Shown here piece by piece: positions 1 to 10,018 of a stretch of DNA of 64,000 nucleotides. This DNA comes from JANSWY01 sp965243755. GTDB taxonomy: Bacteria > Bacteroidota > Bacteroidia > Cytophagales > Cyclobacteriaceae. Below the pieces are notes generated by a model. It had not been told where the DNA came from. It worked only from the letters and a program-made list of their open reading frames with translations, and did no database searches. The position numbers were made by a program, and so were the translations under genes. The stretch covers positions 806,001 to 870,000 of the forward strand of contig CBDEVW010000003.1 of NCBI GenBank assembly GCA_965243755.1. Direction: 5' to 3'. Each line of letters starts with the position of its first letter. The first letter of the stretch is position 1.

Positions 1-2909
1 CTCATTTTTACAAATCCTGCATTGTATACAAAGTCATCAAGGATTCCGTTATTCCAAACTGCACGGTGGTAATCCTGAACATTCACATTGTTTACCGTGA
101 TGGGCTCCAGTGTACCATTATTATCCGTAACACCAGTTACATTAAATCCACCTTCTCTTCCTTCCAGTGAAGCAACACTCGTTCCTGCTACATTCATTAC
201 AGCATCTCTTACGCTCACTACTTCTCCACCCTGTTTGATATCGATCAAAGTATATAGCGTGAAGTTTTTATATTTGAATGTATTGGCAATACCGCTAAGG
301 AAATCAGGGTTAATGTTACCAAAGCTGACCATTTCCTCAGATCTCTCTGGTAACCCGGTTGAACCGTATACTATGTTTCCATTATCATCTCTCCGGTAGG
401 TAAATCCAATGATCTCACCATATGGACTTCCCACATCGGCAACAACCTGAATTTTTCCACCACCTCCACCTTGAGTAATCAGGTGTCTAGTAACATTATC
501 ATAAAGTTCAACGACCTCAGAGTTGTTCTTGGTGAACGTAATGTCTGTTTGCCATTGGAAGTCTGAATTGCGAACGATTGTTGCACCAAGAGCCAACTCA
601 AAGCCATTGTTTTGTATTTCTCCTGCATTTCTTATTACACGTCTAAATCCAGAAGTTAATGGAGTTCTTGTAGATAGGATCTGCCCTTTGGTTGAAGCCA
701 GGTAGTAGGTTGCATCTAGCGTTAATCTTCCATTAAGAAACCTTGCATCCAAACCAAATTCACTGGAAGTAGTTATTTCAGGTTCTAAATTAGGATTCTT
801 TTTTTCTGTGTCATTGGACGCAACAGGTTGACCATTATAGGTGACTCCACCCTGAAAATCGTATACCGGAGATAGCTGATATGGTCCCGGGTCATTACCA
901 ACCTGTGCCCAGCTTCCTCTAATTTTTAAGAAAGTCAATGCGGAACTGTTAATATTCAACATATCACTTAAAACAACACTTGCGCTAACTGAAGGATAGA
1001 AAAAAGACCAATTATCTTTGGGAAGTGTAGATGACCAATCATTTCTCGCTGTTAAATCAAGGAAAATCATATTTTGATAAGATAACTGCCCAAATGCATA
1101 AAGTGAATTCAACTCACTTTCAGCGATGGAAGATATAGAAGTTGTATTGGCTAAATTGCTAACTGTGTAGGTGTTTTTAGCAATCCAGGTATCACCATCA
1201 AAACCAATTGTCTCGTTGTAATTCTTTCTATGGTTACCACCAAAATTGAGAGACAAATTAAAGTTTTCAGATATTCCTTTATTAAACATAACAAGGAAAT
1301 CTGCATTTGTTTCCTGATAAGTGAAAAGAAGCTCTCCGAAAGTTCCGTTCGGGCGGAATGTATGGCCTATTGGCACTATATCCACGTACTTTTGGGAAGT
1401 ATAGTCAGTTCCCACTCTACCCATCACACTTAACCAGTCAGTGAACTTATAAGTCAATGAGGTAAAACCAAACACACGGTTTCTTACATCATTGTTTTGA
1501 TTAGCATGCTGTACAAAGTAAGGGTTATTGAAGAATCCGCTCAGTGGCGTATTGGAAGATCCATCCTCTTTCTGGTAGTTCTTTAGATCCTCAATTCTAA
1601 CATTTCTACCCATTTGTGAAAGTGTCAATACCGGATTGTCAGGCCATAAGGATAATGTTGGTCTGTTTTCGGTATTTTGATTGGTATATGAAACCTTTGT
1701 ATCACTTGTCAATTTACCAAGCGTACCACTTCCTCTTAGTGTCAAAGACTTTCTTTTCAATTCATTGCCAGGAACGATTCCTTCACTTTGAAGATCAGTG
1801 TAAGAAAGTCTCACAGATCCATTTTCACTATTTGACGAAACTGCGAATGAATTGGTCCATGAGTACCCGGTTTTAAAGAAATCTTTAAAGTTATCAGGTT
1901 GCGCAGTGTATGGAGCCGTATCACCATCACCAGTCCAGGTTGGCTGAGTAGATCCGTCCATTCTTGGGCCCCAGCTACTTTGTGTTAGGATTTCTGCATA
2001 AGATGGTCCCAACACTCCCTGGTTTCCTGTGCCGTATTCATTTTGGAACTCTGGCAATACTGCTGCCTGCTCCATGGTAAGGTTGGTGCTGTATGAAACG
2101 CTGATTCCTTTAGCTCTATTCCCCTTTTTGGTGGTGATCATAATTACACCATTAGCACCTCTGGCGCCATAAAGTGCACTGGCAGATGGACCTTTCAACA
2201 CCGTCACTGATTCAATATCGTCCGGATTAAGGTCTGAGATACCACTTCCCAGGTCAACACCACCGATGTTAAGCGGGCTGCCGCCTCCTCCAGGACCAGA
2301 AGAGCCGTTACCCCACTCATCGGCACCACTAAGTCCTGATGAGTTGTCAATTGGAATACCATCAACCACATACAAAGGCTGGTTATTGTTTCCAATGGAA
2401 TTGTTTCCCCTGATGACCACTTTTGAACTCGATCCTAAACCCGAAGAGGCCGGTGTAATCTGTACCCCAGCTACTTTTCCTGATAGGGAGTTTACAAAAT
2501 TGGTTTCCCGTGCTCGTACAAACTCTTTGTTACTCAGCTCAGTGGCTGCATAACCCAAAGCTTTCTTTTCTTTTTCCAACCCAAAAGCTGTAACCACCAC
2601 CTCACTAAGTGCCGTGATGTCTGATTCCAGCTGAATGCTTAACGTAGATTGACTGCCGACCGCAACCGATTGCGTTTGAAAGCCCACGTATGAAAACAGG
2701 AGGACAGTTGATTCATCTGGTACTGAAATAGAAAAGTTGCCGTCAAAATCTGTGACGGTACCGACGTTGGATCCTTTAATAAGGATATTTACGCCAGGAA
2801 GGGCCTGTCCGTCTGTATCCTGGACATTCCCTGAGACAGTTCGCTCCTGCGCATGCAAAAATGGCGAGAAGCAAAAAGCAAGTAATAGTAAAATGTAAAA
2901 CTTCTTCAT
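1..2909 (-). CDS. SusC/RagA-family TonB-linked outer membrane protein, C-terminus outside window
   Basis: Outer-membrane TonB-dependent transporter of the SusC type, which imports glycans or peptides together with a SusD lipoprotein. The ATG at 2907-2909 begins a signal peptide (MKKFYILLLLAFCFSPFLHA). A carboxypeptidase-like regulatory domain follows (VSGNVQDTDGQALPGVNI), then a TonB-box-like segment and a plug domain with the SusC motif LYVVDGIPIDNSSGL and the phrase LYGARGANGVIMITTKKG. The rest is beta-barrel strands. The frame is open from 2909 to the window edge, about 970 residues, so the end of the barrel is missing. A susD partner would lie beyond position 1. The LytS/LytTR pair diverges from it, but no regulatory link is visible. 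Confidence 0.95.
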   Translation of the reverse strand, partial: MKKFYILLLLAFCFSPFLHAQERTVSGNVQDTDGQALPGVNILIKGSNVGTVTDFDGNFSISVPDESTVLLFSYVGFQTQSVAVGSQSTLSIQLESDITALSEVVVTAFGLEKEKKALGYAATELSNKEFVRARETNFVNSLSGKVAGVQITPASSGLGSSSKVVIRGNNSIGNNNQPLYVVDGIPIDNSSGLSGADEWGNGSSGPGGGGSPLNIGGVDLGSGISDLNPDDIESVTVLKGPSASALYGARGANGVIMITTKKGNRAKGISVSYSTNLTMEQAAVLPEFQNEYGTGNQGVLGPSYAEILTQSSWGPRMDGSTQPTWTGDGDTAPYTAQPDNFKDFFKTGYSWTNSFAVSSNSENGSVRLSYTDLQSEGIVPGNELKRKSLTLRGSGTLGKLTSDTKVSYTNQNTENRPTLSLWPDNPVLTLSQMGRNVRIEDLKNYQKEDGSSNTPLSGFFNNPYFVQHANQNNDVRNRVFGFTSLTYKFTDWLSVMGRVGTDYTSQKYVDIVPIGHTFRPNGTFGELLFTYQETNADFLVMFNKGISENFNLSLNFGGNHRKNYNETIGFDGDTWIAKNTYTVSNLANTTSISSIAESELNSLYAFGQLSYQNMIFLDLTARNDWSSTLPKDNWSFFYPSVSASVVLSDMLNINSSALTFLKIRGSWAQVGNDPGPYQLSPVYDFQGGVTYNGQPVASNDTEKKNPNLEPEITTSSEFGLDARFLNGRLTLDATYYLASTKGQILSTRTPLTSGFRRVIRNAGEIQNNGFELALGATIVRNSDFQWQTDITFTKNNSEVVELYDNVTRHLITQGGGGGKIQVVADVGSPYGEIIGFTYRRDDNGNIVYGSTGLPERSEEMVSFGNINPDFLSGIANTFKYKNFTLYTLIDIKQGGEVVSVRDAVMNVAGTSVASLEGREGGFNVTGVTDNNGTLEPITVNNVNVQDYHRAVWNNGILDDFVYNAGFVKM

Positions 2910-3162
2910 AATTTAAAAGAATTTTGTCGTAGGTAGACTGTTGATCGCAAGTCTGAAAATTTCAATTATTCTGGAATTTATCCTGTAAGGGTCTGGTTAT
3001 GAAACTTTTTAGACCAACGACACTGAAGTGTAGCTTTCCTGCAGGAATCCGCGTTGATGCCACAAATCGACAATCTGATGTCGATGAGCGATTAAATTTG
3101 ACGGCTTAGCGAGTTGATTATTAAATTACAAAGTAGATGTTATCTCAATATTAATAGACAAA

Positions 3163-4251
3163 ATGACCCCTGCTGCATTACAACGAAAGGATTCCATAGC
3201 CGACATTACTAACAGCAACAGCATGCCAGTGAAATACCATGTCATTTTCTGGGTAGGATATTTTGTGCTCAACTTTGTACGATGGGGCCATTATTTTGGT
3301 GATTATCAGTATTCATTCAATTCTAATCTGGTTGAGTTCCCGATACACGTTATTCTTGTCTATTTCAACCTTTATTTTCTGGTGCCAAAGCTGATACCGG
3401 CAAAAATGGTTCGGTATATCATTTTCATCTTGTTGGCAACATTTGCTTTATCAATGTTGCGAATAGTAATCACCTACGAACTGGTGACTACCGAAATATG
3501 GCGGGAATCGATTATAGAACAGACTGAATTATTCAACATTAATTATATATTGGCAGTATTTATAGGGGAGCTATATGTGGTTGGGCTTACCATGGCCATT
3601 AAGCTTACCTATGATTGGATTAAATATCAGCGACTTACCAAAGAGCTGATGCAGCAGAATCACGATACCCAATTGTCTTTTTTGCGATCTCAGATGCAGC
3701 CTCATTTCTTTTTCAATACACTCAACAACCTGTATTCCTTAACCCTTGACAAATCGGACCAGGCTCCTGAGACGGTATTGAAGCTCTCTGACCTGATGAG
3801 CTATGTAGTATACAAGGGAAAGAAACCCCAGGTGAATCTGATGCAGGAAATACAGCATCTTCAAAACTACCTGGATCTGGAGAGACTGAGGTATGGTGAC
3901 AAAATTGATGTTTCGTTTGATATTGAAGGAAATATCGATGACAAGATCTTGCCGCCTTTAATATTGATCCCATTTGTTGAAAATGCTTTCAAACATGGTG
4001 CAATTGGTGCAAATGGCAAATTTCATGTCGATATTTCTCTGAAAGCCGAAGAAGGTTCACTAACTTTTAAAGTAGAGAACGACAAGGCCGACAGGCACCA
4101 TAATGACCATACCTTTCAGCCGGAGCGAACCTCTGGTATTGGGCTAAAAAACACCAGAAAGCGACTGGACTTACTCTATCCGGAAAATTATAAACTGGAA
4201 ATAGAGGACAATGGAGAAAAGTATAAAGTAAACCTAAACATTCCCGTGTGA
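3163..4251 (+). CDS. LytS-type sensor histidine kinase
   Basis: Membrane sensor kinase of the His_kinase (PF06580) class. The first ~150 residues contain four hydrophobic segments (near residues 25-45, 60-80, 85-105 and 130-150). They lead into the phospho-acceptor motif QMQPHFFFNTLNNLYSLT near residue 180, whose histidine is the expected phosphorylation site. The HATPase domain is complete: an N-box (FVENAFKHGA) and a glycine box (GIGLKNTRKRLDLLY). The stop codon overlaps the start of the LytTR regulator gene by one base, so the two are translationally coupled. The signal sensed is unknown. Confidence 0.93.
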   Translation: MTPAALQRKDSIADITNSNSMPVKYHVIFWVGYFVLNFVRWGHYFGDYQYSFNSNLVEFPIHVILVYFNLYFLVPKLIPAKMVRYIIFILLATFALSMLRIVITYELVTTEIWRESIIEQTELFNINYILAVFIGELYVVGLTMAIKLTYDWIKYQRLTKELMQQNHDTQLSFLRSQMQPHFFFNTLNNLYSLTLDKSDQAPETVLKLSDLMSYVVYKGKKPQVNLMQEIQHLQNYLDLERLRYGDKIDVSFDIEGNIDDKILPPLILIPFVENAFKHGAIGANGKFHVDISLKAEEGSLTFKVENDKADRHHNDHTFQPERTSGIGLKNTRKRLDLLYPENYKLEIEDNGEKYKVNLNIPV

Positions 4252-4958
4252 TGAAATTTCGATGCATGATAGTGGATGATGAGCCCCTGGCCATCAATGT
4301 GATCAATAAGCATTTGTCACAATTAGAAAATTATGAGATCGTGGGTACGGCCCAAAATGCCATAGAAGCCTACAATATTCTCAATGCCGAAAAAGTAGAT
4401 TTAATCTTTCTGGACATTAACATGACCGGTCTCAATGGCATTGATTTCATAAAAACATTGGATGTAACGCCTGGCATCATTATGACCACCGCCTACAGGG
4501 AATATGCAGTAGAGAGCTTTGAGCTGGATGTGATCGATTATTTGGTTAAACCGATTGCATTTCCACGATTTATGAAAGCACTTAACAAGTTTAACAGGCT
4601 GGCAAATATCACTTCATCGGATGACTCCAAAGAAGGGGAAGGCGATTTCATCTACTTGAAGGTCGACAAAAAGATGATCCGCGTACCACTGGATCAAATC
4701 CTTTACATAGAGAGTCTGAAAGATTATGTGCGTGTAAAAACGGTGTACGAAGAACTAATCACTCACCATAATTTATCGGGAATCACATCACTTCTGCCGG
4801 GTCATAAGTTTTTCAGAATTCACAAAAGCTACACCATAGCGATCGATAAAGTGAAGGCACTGGAAGGAAATACGGTGGAAGTAGGTGGAAAGAAACTACC
4901 TATTGGAAGAAACTACCAGAAAGAGATCAGGCAGGAAATTCTCAAAAAAGCGATTTAG
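4251..4958 (+). CDS. LytTR-family response regulator
   Basis: Cytoplasmic response regulator partnered with the preceding LytS-type kinase. The receiver domain has the acidic pair DD at 9-10, phospho-acceptor D55 in LIFLDINMTG, a TTAYREYA segment and a conserved lysine in DYLVKPIAF. A LytTR DNA-binding domain fills the C-terminal 100 residues (YLKVDKKMIRVPLDQILYIE ... FFRIHKSYTIAIDKV ... LPIGRNY). I chose the ATG at 4251, which shares its first base with the kinase stop (TGATG); a GTG three bases upstream is possible but less likely. LytTR proteins usually bind direct repeats about 21 bp apart. Its targets are not shown by the sequence. Confidence 0.94.
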   Translation: MKFRCMIVDDEPLAINVINKHLSQLENYEIVGTAQNAIEAYNILNAEKVDLIFLDINMTGLNGIDFIKTLDVTPGIIMTTAYREYAVESFELDVIDYLVKPIAFPRFMKALNKFNRLANITSSDDSKEGEGDFIYLKVDKKMIRVPLDQILYIESLKDYVRVKTVYEELITHHNLSGITSLLPGHKFFRIHKSYTIAIDKVKALEGNTVEVGGKKLPIGRNYQKEIRQEILKKAI

Positions 4959-5017
4959 GGTCTTGGATCTGGGATTTAGGATCTTGGATCTTGGATTTAG
5001 AATCTTGAATCTTGAAT

Positions 5018-5384
5018 CATTGGTGTCCGGAATAAATCTCAGAACGAGTAATTTGAGATGAATACATGCAGTAGACACTCTTTTTTGGTGAATTTCTAAA
5101 ATGAAGGTAGTATTACAAGTAATTTCCATTTTCTTGTAGAATCACACCTTCCACCGCTTTTGCCGCGGAGGCACTTACTTTTTGAAAGACCAAAAACTAA
5201 GGAAAAAGTCTTTGGGAAATTATTAGCACACGGCCCCCCAATGCCCCTTTTCGCGCAAACCCAGCCCAATCCTGCAACACGGCCATCATCGCACAAGCCG
5301 CCCGCCATTTCCCATCCTCCCCAATTAAGAATCACATTTGTCCAAAATAATCATACTTGAATTAATTTTTTCCGGACACCAGTG
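5018..5384 (+). mobile_element. MITE-like element, copy A
   Basis: Non-coding element of about 367 bp bounded by inverted repeats: CATTGGTGTCCGG at 5018-5030 and CCGGACACCAGTG at 5372-5384, 12 of 13 positions complementary. Its right two thirds (about 5126-5384) is roughly 90% identical by eye to the reverse complement of 7272-7536. The left ~100 bp is not shared. Short open frames exist in several phases, but the similarity between copies is at nucleotide level, so I do not call a protein. No transposase is present, so mobilisation would have to be in trans. It sits in runs of AATCTTGAATC-like repeats (4960-5017). Confidence 0.7.
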
Positions 5385-5560
5385 AATTTAGAATTTAGAT
5401 TTTTTTGGATTTTGTTTATTAGGTGAATAGGGGATTTGGGATGGTGGATTCGGTTGTTGGATGATGCAAATTTTGGGGCTGAAGATGTGAATAAATTGAA
5501 TGAAATCCGCGTGCTCATCTTGGAATAATCCAATTTCAAAAAAGGATACGGCCTTTTGCT

Positions 5561-5606
5561 GCCTACACAGTGACTACAGTGTGGCTACACAGTGGCTACA
5601 CAGTGG
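5561..5606 (+). repeat. Short tandem repeat, CTACACAGTGG units
   Basis: About four head-to-tail copies of an 11-12 bp unit, CTACACAGTGG, the first two imperfect. They lie in the 380-bp gap between element copy A and the sensor kinase gene. The rest of the gap (5385-5771) is AT-rich and shows no gene. A role as a binding site or slippage-prone tract is possible, but nothing else supports it. Confidence 0.75.
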
Positions 5607-5771
5607 CGGTATTTAGAGAATATTACAAAAGTACAAATTTCACTTTTTTGGTTGGACGGCATCAGGTTTTGGCTCTAATATATTCATCAGAATTGGTTAA
5701 CTTAAGAAGAAGTCTGAACAGTATTATGCCTATGATTGTTTAACAAAATGTGACTCTAATTACTCCCGCCT

Positions 5772-7226
5772 ATGACCAAAGACAGCCAACAAAGAATTTC
5801 TCAATTTAGGGAGGAAGTAATCAATAAATCTTTGGTGGTGAGTTGCATTTTAGCGATTGTCACTTATTTCCTTAGCTTGTTGCAGTTTTTCAACAGTGGC
5901 TTTGAAGTTTCTTTCGTTACAGATTTCATTGTGGTCCTTGTTATTTCTCTGGTAACCGTCTATCGCAAAAAACTAGACATCAAATTGAAAAGTACCATCA
6001 TATTGATTGGAATATTTGCCGTGGTGATGGTAGATATCTATGAAATAGGAATACTATCTGCTAATAAAGTACTTTTAATTTTAATACCTTTTTTTGCGTT
6101 TATCTCCCTCTCTGCAAAACGTACCTTTCTGTATCTCATTATTACATTTTTGGGTTTCACAATTTTAGCAATACTCCACATAACCGGAATCCTAAAACCA
6201 ATTCCCTACAAAGAACTGGGATTTGTGGCATGGGGCATTAATCTTCTGCTCATTCTTCTGGTAGCCTCAGTTATAGTTTTTATTGTGAGCAGATTTAATA
6301 ACGAATACGAAAACTTAATTAGGGACTTAAAAAATCAAAATGATGCCCTTCAGGAAAAAGAGAGAATATTAGCGAAGTATCGGGATGAATTGGAAGAAAA
6401 AGTAAAAACAAGGACCAGGGAACTCAATCAAAGTAATGAGGTGCTTAAAAAACAGAAAAAGGAACTTTCTGAAACAATTCAAAACCTTCATAAAACGAAA
6501 GAGGAATTGGTTCAGACAGAAAAAAATGCTGCACTAAGTAGTCTTTCTTCCGGACTTGCTCATGAGCTTAACAACCCCTTAAATTTCATAAGGGGAGGTG
6601 TCGAAGTTTTGGACATTTTTGTGAAGAATAATTTAACTGAACCACAAATAAAGGACTTTGAAAAACTGGTTAATGGGATTAAGGAAGGAGTAAGCAGAAG
6701 TGCCAAAATAGTAGAAGGTCTTAATCAGTATAATTCGGTCGTAGAAAAAAACGAAAATTGTAACATCAACAGTATTCTCAATAATTCCATTGCAATGCTT
6801 CAGAAACAAATGGCTGGCCGGATAGATGTGGTGAAAAACCTTGATGTTGGTCTACCAGAGTTGTGGGGAGATAAGTATCAATTCTATCAACTTTTTCTAA
6901 ATCTGATACAAAATTCGATAGATGCCATTGAAGATACCGGAACCATAATTGTTTCAACCAGCTCAAAAAACAGCACTGTTTACATCAAAATTGAGGACTC
7001 AGGTGCCGGAGTGGCAAAAAGTAAAATAAAGAGATTATTCGACCCATTTTACACGACAAAAGAAATTGGTAAAGGAACGGGATTGGGCTTGTTTATATGC
7101 TCTGCTATTGTTAAAAATCATGATGGTAGCCTGGAGTTTGAATCGGAAGTTCACAATGGATCAACTGTCTCAATTACATTTCCAGTAATTTCACAACCGC
7201 ATGTTCCTACACTCAAAGTTTCTTAA
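5772..7226 (+). CDS. Membrane sensor histidine kinase
   Basis: A 484-residue kinase with about six N-terminal membrane segments (residues ~20-180), then a charged coiled coil of ~85 residues (near 190-265). The dimerisation and phospho-acceptor segment is SSGLAHELNNPLNFIRGG, with His in AHELNNP. The HATPase domain has an N-box (NLIQNSIDAIE), DSGAGV, DPFYTTK and GTGLGLFIC. This follows the PAS-free kinases of the HisKA class with an N-terminal 7TM-like sensor. No response regulator is adjacent. It is unusual in being bracketed by two inverted copies of the same MITE-like element (5018-5384, 7272-7650), which suggests that it may have moved as cargo. Confidence 0.9.
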   Translation: MTKDSQQRISQFREEVINKSLVVSCILAIVTYFLSLLQFFNSGFEVSFVTDFIVVLVISLVTVYRKKLDIKLKSTIILIGIFAVVMVDIYEIGILSANKVLLILIPFFAFISLSAKRTFLYLIITFLGFTILAILHITGILKPIPYKELGFVAWGINLLLILLVASVIVFIVSRFNNEYENLIRDLKNQNDALQEKERILAKYRDELEEKVKTRTRELNQSNEVLKKQKKELSETIQNLHKTKEELVQTEKNAALSSLSSGLAHELNNPLNFIRGGVEVLDIFVKNNLTEPQIKDFEKLVNGIKEGVSRSAKIVEGLNQYNSVVEKNENCNINSILNNSIAMLQKQMAGRIDVVKNLDVGLPELWGDKYQFYQLFLNLIQNSIDAIEDTGTIIVSTSSKNSTVYIKIEDSGAGVAKSKIKRLFDPFYTTKEIGKGTGLGLFICSAIVKNHDGSLEFESEVHNGSTVSITFPVISQPHVPTLKVS

Positions 7227-7271
7227 TCCTGGTCTTCCAGCTCCTAAAATCCTAAATTCAAGATCCAAGAT

Positions 7272-7650
7272 CATTGCTGTCCTGTTAAAATTAACTCAAG
7301 TATGATTCTTGAGTAAAAATGTGATTCGTATTTGGGGTGGACGGGAAATGGCGGGCGGCATGTGCGATGATGGCCGTGTTGCAGGATTGGGCTGGATTTG
7401 CGCGAAAAGGGGCATTGGGAGGTCGTGTGCTAATAATTTCCCAGAGACTTTTTGCTTACTTTTTGGTCTTTCAAAAAGTGAGTGCCTCCGCGGCAATAGC
7501 GGTGGAAGGTGTGAATTATAAGGAAGATGAAAATGGATTAAACCTTTTAGTGATTAGGGACCATGGTATTACGTTTTTATGAAATGACATGCTCTGATGC
7601 AAGTATCGCAGGAAAATGTAGGACCCCAGGAATTACCCCGGACAGTAATG
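7272..7650 (-). mobile_element. MITE-like element, copy B, inverted relative to copy A
   Basis: Element of about 379 bp with inverted ends CATTGCTGTCC (7272-7282) and GGACAGTAATG (7640-7650). The 10-bp sequence GATCCAAGAT lies at both borders (7262-7271 and 7650-7659) and could be a target duplication, although the flanks are themselves rich in this repeat. The portion 7272-7536, read on the minus strand, is about 90% identical by eye to 5126-5384. The remaining ~115 bp is unrelated to copy A. No transposase is encoded. The whole 7227-7681 gap between kinase and receptor genes is accounted for by this element and flanking GATTCAAGATT-type repeats. Confidence 0.7.
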
Positions 7651-7681
7651 ATCCAAGATTCTAAATTCAAGATTCAAGATT

Positions 7682-9892
7682 CTAAATCCTAACCTTCGCT
7701 TTCAGCCAGAATGAAGTTTGTTCAACGGCAGGGGCACCATCAGAGAGGTTGGCTTCATTCACATTGTTGGTCATTGGGTAGAGATTATCAGCACCCAACA
7801 GGTTTAACCCATGAAGTGACAACTCGAGGAAACTGAATAACTTATACCTCAAACTGGCATTGACAAGAAAGTTCCCAGGCACTTCCTGATCGCTGGGGGA
7901 AAACCATTTATAGTAATAAAGTCCATTGGCCCCTATCGAAACTGATTCTCCTAAAGAAAGCAATGCATTTAATCGGGTAACGTTTTGTGGGTAGGCCTTA
8001 AAGTGATTTTGGGCATTGAGATACATGCTTCCTTTTTGTTGTTCATCCGCTGACACCACTTCTACAAGAGAATGGTTCAGGCTGGCAAACAAACCATCAG
8101 ATTTATAGAAAACACTCATTTCCATGCCCATCGCATCTATACTCCCCTCAGTATTTTTAAAAAACCAATAGCCATTCCAGTCACCAGGAACATCCGTTCC
8201 AATATTTGGTAACATTTCTACCTCCGGATCGCGGAAGATCACACCTACATCAATTACATTTTTTACCTTATTATAGAATCCTACCATAGTGAAATTGACT
8301 TTTTCATTCCAATCGTAACTTACGGTGAGTTCTGAACTGGCTATTTTTTCGGGTCTTGTGGGTGCCAGGTTTGGTTCGATTCCAATGACATTACCCTGAT
8401 CATCGTAACGATTGATCTGAGCACTTTCTACCTCACTAAAGTTTTCACTTTGCAGGAAACCGTCACCACGGAATCCTCCGCTGTACAACAAACCAACCGC
8501 TCCCCGGAAACCCTGTTGAAAAGTAAACTTAAGGCTGAGATCATCCCTTACCTGCACAAACGAGCCCACCCTGGGTGATATGTTGGTATCCCAAAAGGTA
8601 TGGTTGTCATATCTTATTGCCGCAAATACAGCCCAGGAATCATTCATCTGAACATAGTCTTCTGCAAAAAAGCTATACAGGTTCACCCTCTGATGATAGA
8701 CAAACTGCTTGTTGAGGTTGGATTGCGCAATATAATTAGGGTCTGAAACATCATCGGTAACTACATTGTTGATGAAATTGTGACCGTTTCTGTTTTCATG
8801 TCCCATGTCAAAATGGCGATATTCTCCCCCAAATGCCAGGCTGTGCATTTCAAAGGAATTGTTTTTAAGGAGAAGTTTTGCCCCCCTCCTGTTTTCGCTG
8901 GTTCCCCCCATTGTATAGCCTTCAATGGAACTGAGACCAAAATCATCAAGACTATAGTTCACAGAAGCCTGTAGTGAAAAACTATTCGATATTCTTTTGG
9001 AATAGCTCAAAGCGGTAGTCCATTGCGTTTGTCGTATCTGATTTCGATCCCTGTAAAACGAATACAGGTCTCTGCTTTGATTAAAATACGTTCCAGTAAA
9101 GTTGAAGTCACCCATGGAAATTCCCGCAATTAGATGCTCGTTATCGGTTCGCTTCAACCGGGTTCCAATATCTGCTATTGCACCACCCCGAAAACCCTCA
9201 TTAACCCTGTCTCTTGCCCATCCTTCATTGCGGAGAGTTTGACCATTGTAATGACTTATTCCACCGTTGACATAAGCACGTAACTTATTATTTTTTATAG
9301 CCAGGTGACCTGTGCCTGCCCAAAGCTGATCCAATCCTGAAGTCAAGGCAACATCAGCATTTATGGTACTTCCTGAAGCAACTGTATTGAAATCCTTTGT
9401 AACTATATTGATCACACCAAGTAACGCCCCCTGCCCAAGAGTTACAGATCCTGGTCCCCTGATTACTTCTATTCTATCGATGTAATCATAGTTGGTACTA
9501 TTTAAAATGGCCCCTGGTGGACCCCAGAAAAACTCTGTGTTCAGATTGATGCCATTGACAAGCAACAATACTTTGGAATTGTTATCAGCAGCAAGGCCTC
9601 TGAATCCTATAATGGTATCATCCTGATCTTCTACTACAAACACCCCTGGTACAAAAAGCATGATTGCGTCGGCAAGTGTTCTTGCTCCGGATAGTTCCAG
9701 TTGTTCGTGTGTAATGGTAGTCACAGATGCCGGTTGTTTTCTCAGTTCCTCCACCACATTTGAGGCAACAGAAACTTTCACATTGATGAGCTCTTCCAAA
9801 GACATGGAAAACAAATCGAGCGTATCACTTTTGTTTTGCGAAAAGCATAGAAAGGGTAGAAATAGCAAAATAGAGACCCGTATTCCCTTCAT
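7682..9892 (-). CDS. TonB-dependent receptor
   Basis: Outer-membrane active transporter of 736 residues. The start at 9892 gives a clean signal peptide (MKGIRVSILLFLPFLCFSQ); an upstream in-frame ATG at 9946 would place 18 unsuitable residues before it. After a segment typical of this group (FSMSLEELINVKVSVASN) comes a plug domain (QPASVTTITHEQLELSGAR ... VLLLVNGINLN ... IEVIRGPGSVTLGQGALLG), then a 22-strand-type barrel ending LKAKVRI. The plug resembles cobalamin or siderophore receptors rather than SusC, and there is no carboxypeptidase-like N-terminal domain. The substrate is unknown. The gene is divergent from the propeller kinase at 10181. Confidence 0.92.
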   Translation of the reverse strand: MKGIRVSILLFLPFLCFSQNKSDTLDLFSMSLEELINVKVSVASNVVEELRKQPASVTTITHEQLELSGARTLADAIMLFVPGVFVVEDQDDTIIGFRGLAADNNSKVLLLVNGINLNTEFFWGPPGAILNSTNYDYIDRIEVIRGPGSVTLGQGALLGVINIVTKDFNTVASGSTINADVALTSGLDQLWAGTGHLAIKNNKLRAYVNGGISHYNGQTLRNEGWARDRVNEGFRGGAIADIGTRLKRTDNEHLIAGISMGDFNFTGTYFNQSRDLYSFYRDRNQIRQTQWTTALSYSKRISNSFSLQASVNYSLDDFGLSSIEGYTMGGTSENRRGAKLLLKNNSFEMHSLAFGGEYRHFDMGHENRNGHNFINNVVTDDVSDPNYIAQSNLNKQFVYHQRVNLYSFFAEDYVQMNDSWAVFAAIRYDNHTFWDTNISPRVGSFVQVRDDLSLKFTFQQGFRGAVGLLYSGGFRGDGFLQSENFSEVESAQINRYDDQGNVIGIEPNLAPTRPEKIASSELTVSYDWNEKVNFTMVGFYNKVKNVIDVGVIFRDPEVEMLPNIGTDVPGDWNGYWFFKNTEGSIDAMGMEMSVFYKSDGLFASLNHSLVEVVSADEQQKGSMYLNAQNHFKAYPQNVTRLNALLSLGESVSIGANGLYYYKWFSPSDQEVPGNFLVNASLRYKLFSFLELSLHGLNLLGADNLYPMTNNVNEANLSDGAPAVEQTSFWLKAKVRI

Positions 9893-10004
9893 GTTGTAAT
9901 AGCTGGAATGAAGTAATAATATAGTAAAAAAATCTGTGAGCATCAAAAAAGGTGTAGGTACATAAATTTTTATAGGTAATTAGTACACAATAGAAAAATT
10001 TATA

Positions 10005-10012
10005 TATATTTG
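10005..10012 (+). promoter_or_regulatory. -7 promoter box TATATTTG
   Basis: A perfect match to the Bacteroidota -7 consensus TAnnTTTG, about 7 bp upstream of the compact transcript region that ends in a terminator at about 10100. No convincing -33 TTG is visible. Confidence 0.55.
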
Positions 10013-10018
10013 CATCAC

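Noticed and set aside
5160..5360. 66-residue protein gene (MPRRH...) in element copy A and its counterpart in copy B
   Set aside because: Nucleotide-level repeat with several open phases and no coding-type substitution pattern visible.
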